Of a DNA stretch of 8,121 nucleotides, positions 6,772 through 8,121 are shown piece after piece. A program made the position numbers and the translations under genes. Source of the stretch: CAYMLL01 sp964390645. GTDB lineage: Bacteria > Planctomycetota > UBA8108. Position 1 is the stretch's first letter; each line of letters starts with the position of its first letter. The notes below the pieces were generated by a model, which was given only the letters and a program-made list of their open reading frames with translations, was not told the DNA's origin and searched no databases. The stretch is taken from assembly GCA_964390645.1 (NCBI GenBank), contig CAYMLL010000325.1:1-8121 (forward strand), given 5' to 3'.

Positions 6772-8121
6772 TGTCTCGGGGGCCCTGGGGCCGAACTCGA
6801 CCTCCAGACGGCGCAGGGCCTCGAGGTTGCGCTCGCTGGGCCCGCGGCTGCCGAAGTACTTCGAGCGGATCCAGTCCGGCTGCCAGCGATCGGGGAGCCG
6901 CTCGCGGCCCCCGAGATCGATCTCCTTCGGCTTCGGGCTCCTGCTCGTCAACGGCAGCTCGTCGTCGAACCGCCGTCGCCACTGACCCAGGACCCCCAGC
7001 ATTCGATTCACCGTCGCGGCGTGAGCGGGGTCGTCCGCGAGGCTCCTCGTCTCGTGCGGATCGTTCGCCAGGTCGAAGAGCTGTCGGTGGTTGATCTGGG
7101 GGTAGACGATGAGCTTCCACCGCTCGTCGCGAACGGCTCGCTGGACGTTGCGGAAGGGCAGGAAAACAGACGACCGCACGCTCGCGGCCTCGCCCGTCCA
7201 GAGCGGTCGCAGGTCCTTTCCGTCGAGCCCGTCCGGAACACGCACGTCGGCGAGGCCACAGAGTGTCGGGTAGAGGTCGATCAGGTACGTGAACGCGCTG
7301 GTCTGTTTGCCCTTCGGGATGCCCGGTCCGGAGATCATCAGCGGGCACTTCATGCTGTGCTCGTAGACGCTCTGCTTTCCGAGCAGCCCATGGCTGCCGA
7401 TGGCGAGACCGTGATCGGCCGCGTAGACGAGAATCGTGTCGTCGGCGAAGCGCGACGACTCGAGCGCTCCGACGATGCGGCCGACCTGCGAATCGAGGTG
7501 CGAGATGAGTCCGTAGTACTCGGCGAGCTGATCGCGCACGATCTCCTCGGTCCTGGGCCAGGGAGCGAGGTTCTCGTCACGACCGCCTGCCATGTGCCCG
7601 TTGTCGAAGGGATGCTGCGGCAGGAAGTTCGGTGGCAGAGGCGGCCTGTCGCGATAGTAGGGCCTCCTGTCCCGGAGTGGTGGCTGACGCGGATCGTGTG
7701 GCGCCGTGAACGCGACGTAGAGGAAGAACGGCTGCTCTCCCTCGTGGCCCTCGATGAAGTCGATCGCCTCGTCCGCGAAGAGCTCGCTCGAGAACTTCAC
7801 GCCGAAGCGCTTGTTGCCGAGCTTGCCGGCCTCGACGATGTCCTGGACCGGTACGCGGGTGTGGTCGCTCATTCCCCCGAGGTAGAGCGTCTTGCCACCC
7901 TGGAATCCTCGCAGCAGGGACTCCGCCCCGTTGTGCCACTTGCCGGTGGCGAAGGTCCTGTAGCCGCTCTTGCCGAGGAGCTCCGGGAGAATCGTCTCGC
8001 CGCGCATCTTGTTGTTCGTGCGCATCCACATCTTGCCGGTCATCACCATCGCCCGGCTCGGGACGCAGACTGCTCCGCTGTTGGCGCCGAAGCAGTAGTT
8101 ATCCCGGAAGCTGAAGCTCCT
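5455..8121 (-). CDS. Double-domain (fused) FGly sulfatase, N-terminus outside the window
   Basis: The frame runs from the right edge (codon 1 = 8121-8119) to TGA at 5457-5455. It gives 888 residues including four undetermined ones at the N run. It contains two sulfatase domains: about 1-424 and 451-888. Each has the C-x-P-S-R signature whose Cys becomes formylglycine (C19 and C501), a K-W-H motif and a D-[N/H]-G metal-binding motif. The 26-residue linker (425-450; S-R-G-P start, Leu/Arg/Glu-rich middle, P-E-T end) has no stop and no in-frame ATG, GTG or TTG, so the second domain has no visible start of its own. Sulfatases of this kind are usually one domain of about 450-550 residues. The join lies in gap-free sequence (6742-6900), so it does not depend on how the N gap is filled. 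Export signal, start and the first metal-binding motif of domain 1 would lie beyond 8121. No maturase (FGE or anSME) gene is in the window. It is convergent with the DUF1501 operon. Confidence 0.85.
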   Translation of the reverse strand, partial: RSFSFRDNYCFGANSGAVCVPSRAMVMTGKMWMRTNNKMRGETILPELLGKSGYRTFATGKWHNGAESLLRGFQGGKTLYLGGMSDHTRVPVQDIVEAGKLGNKRFGVKFSSELFADEAIDFIEGHEGEQPFFLYVAFTAPHDPRQPPLRDRRPYYRDRPPLPPNFLPQHPFDNGHMAGGRDENLAPWPRTEEIVRDQLAEYYGLISHLDSQVGRIVGALESSRFADDTILVYAADHGLAIGSHGLLGKQSVYEHSMKCPLMISGPGIPKGKQTSAFTYLIDLYPTLCGLADVRVPDGLDGKDLRPLWTGEAASVRSSVFLPFRNVQRAVRDERWKLIVYPQINHRQLFDLANDPHETRSLADDPAHAATVNRMLGVLGQWRRRFDDELPLTSRSPKPKEIDLGGRERLPDRWQPDWIRSKYFGSRGPSERNLEALRRLEVEFGPRAPETPNFVLVFCDDXXXXYGDLGSYGHPTIRTPNLDRLAREGQRWTSFYSAASVCTPSRAALLTGRYPIRSGMCAERPRVLTSSVSKGGIPQAEGLLPEALKTKGYATACIGKWHLGHHPRYLPTNNGFDHYFGLDASNDHNARRGLPKDEADRLRATSALWNNKLYRNTEVVEQPADQRTLTRRYTEEAVRFIERSKDRPFLLYMPHTFPHTPLFASPDFLGKSPRGLYGDVVEELDWSVGRVVAKLEELGLEERTLVIFTSDNGPWLIRGTSGGSAGLLREGKGSTWEGGMRVPAIFRWPGKIRPAIVDDIGSTMDIYTTLLRLAGADVPDDRIVDGLDLSGTLLHGSRSPRRSMIFYRGVDIHAVRNGNFKAHFLTRPAYGRNSRTPTKHDPPLLYDLAVDPSEKHGIEARNPRAIDEIRKLVDDHNAKLVKRECELTR
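6732..6741. other. Assembly gap (10 Ns) inside the second sulfatase domain
   Basis: Ten Ns separate GATGAT (Asp-Asp, minus strand) from GC-TAC-GGA-GAC (x-Tyr-Gly-Asp). Sulfatases of this branch normally read D-D-L-G-Y-G-D-L-G, which needs only about 4 bases (CTNG) here. Four and ten differ by six, so either length keeps the frame. The gap is probably an arbitrary placeholder, and the four unknown residues in the translation are likely two (Leu-Gly). Confidence 0.8.
6850..8121 (-). other. First sulfatase domain of the fusion (truncated at the window edge)
   Basis: Residues 1-424 of the visible protein. The window opens just before the active site: YCFGANSGAVCVPSR (9-23) with C19 as the predicted formylglycine, then GKWHNG (K61, H63), GGMSDH, AFTAPHDP (H142), Y-A-A-D-H-G (D236, H237) followed by HGLLGKQSVYEH with the lysine typical of the GKQ branch, a central YPTLCGLA, and an end at WQPDWIRSKYFG. 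The D-H pair and GKQ loop resemble the choline-sulfatase/iduronate-sulfatase-like branch more than classical arylsulfatases. The substrate cannot be read from the sequence. Only some of the N-terminus with the first Asp-Asp metal ligands is missing. Confidence 0.85.

Noticed and set aside
1..8121. A defence, mobile or otherwise new multi-gene system
   Set aside because: No nuclease, transposase, reverse transcriptase, toxin or phage gene is visible. All genes fall in known planctomycetal families; novelty is limited to the fusion, the repeat and the stop codon.

Overview
The window looks like a fragment of a high-GC genome from the Planctomycetota or a neighbouring PVC-type lineage. Three features suggest this: a DUF1549/DUF1553 (PSCyt2/PSD1) protein, a DUF1501 protein and a PPC-domain secreted protein in one tight operon, and sulfatases of the FGly (Cys-type) family next to it. 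These families are greatly expanded in Planctomycetota, Verrucomicrobiota and Lentisphaerota. A run of 10 Ns and an unexplained in-frame stop point to a draft, probably metagenomic, assembly. The phylum call is inference from gene content only.

Layout, plus strand (3-5386): (1) the C-terminal part of a DUF1549/DUF1553 protein that enters from the left edge and is interrupted by an in-frame TAG at 690-692; (2) after 13 bp, a complete DUF1501 protein with a twin-arginine signal (1654-2955); (3) after 19 bp, a complete Sec-exported protein of 803 residues (2975-5386), built from two repeats of [FPxGG beta-domain + PPC domain] followed by Ig-like beta domains. The short spacing and shared direction indicate one transcript. 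All three products should act outside the cytoplasm.

Convergent junction (5387-5454, 68 bp): a small GC hairpin right after the operon stop, then a tandem array of an 8-bp unit that runs into the stop codon of the opposite gene.

Minus strand (8121-5455): one open frame containing two complete or near-complete sulfatase domains, each with its own C-x-P-S-R formylglycine signature. No stop and no usable start codon lies between them. It enters from the right edge, so its N-terminus is missing. The 10-N gap falls inside the first metal-binding motif of the second domain, but the fusion junction itself is in gap-free sequence.

How the genes may work together (inference): the operon trio is a recurrent planctomycetal surface/periplasmic set of unknown biochemistry with a CxxCH motif, an alkaline-phosphatase-like DUF1501 fold and a carbohydrate- or protein-binding-like beta protein. 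The adjacent double sulfatase suggests handling of sulfated polymers, but nothing here identifies a substrate. I see no RNA genes, CRISPR array, insertion sequence or integrase. The most unusual items are the double sulfatase, the octanucleotide array that supplies the stop codon of the sulfatase gene, and the single amber codon in the DUF1549 gene.
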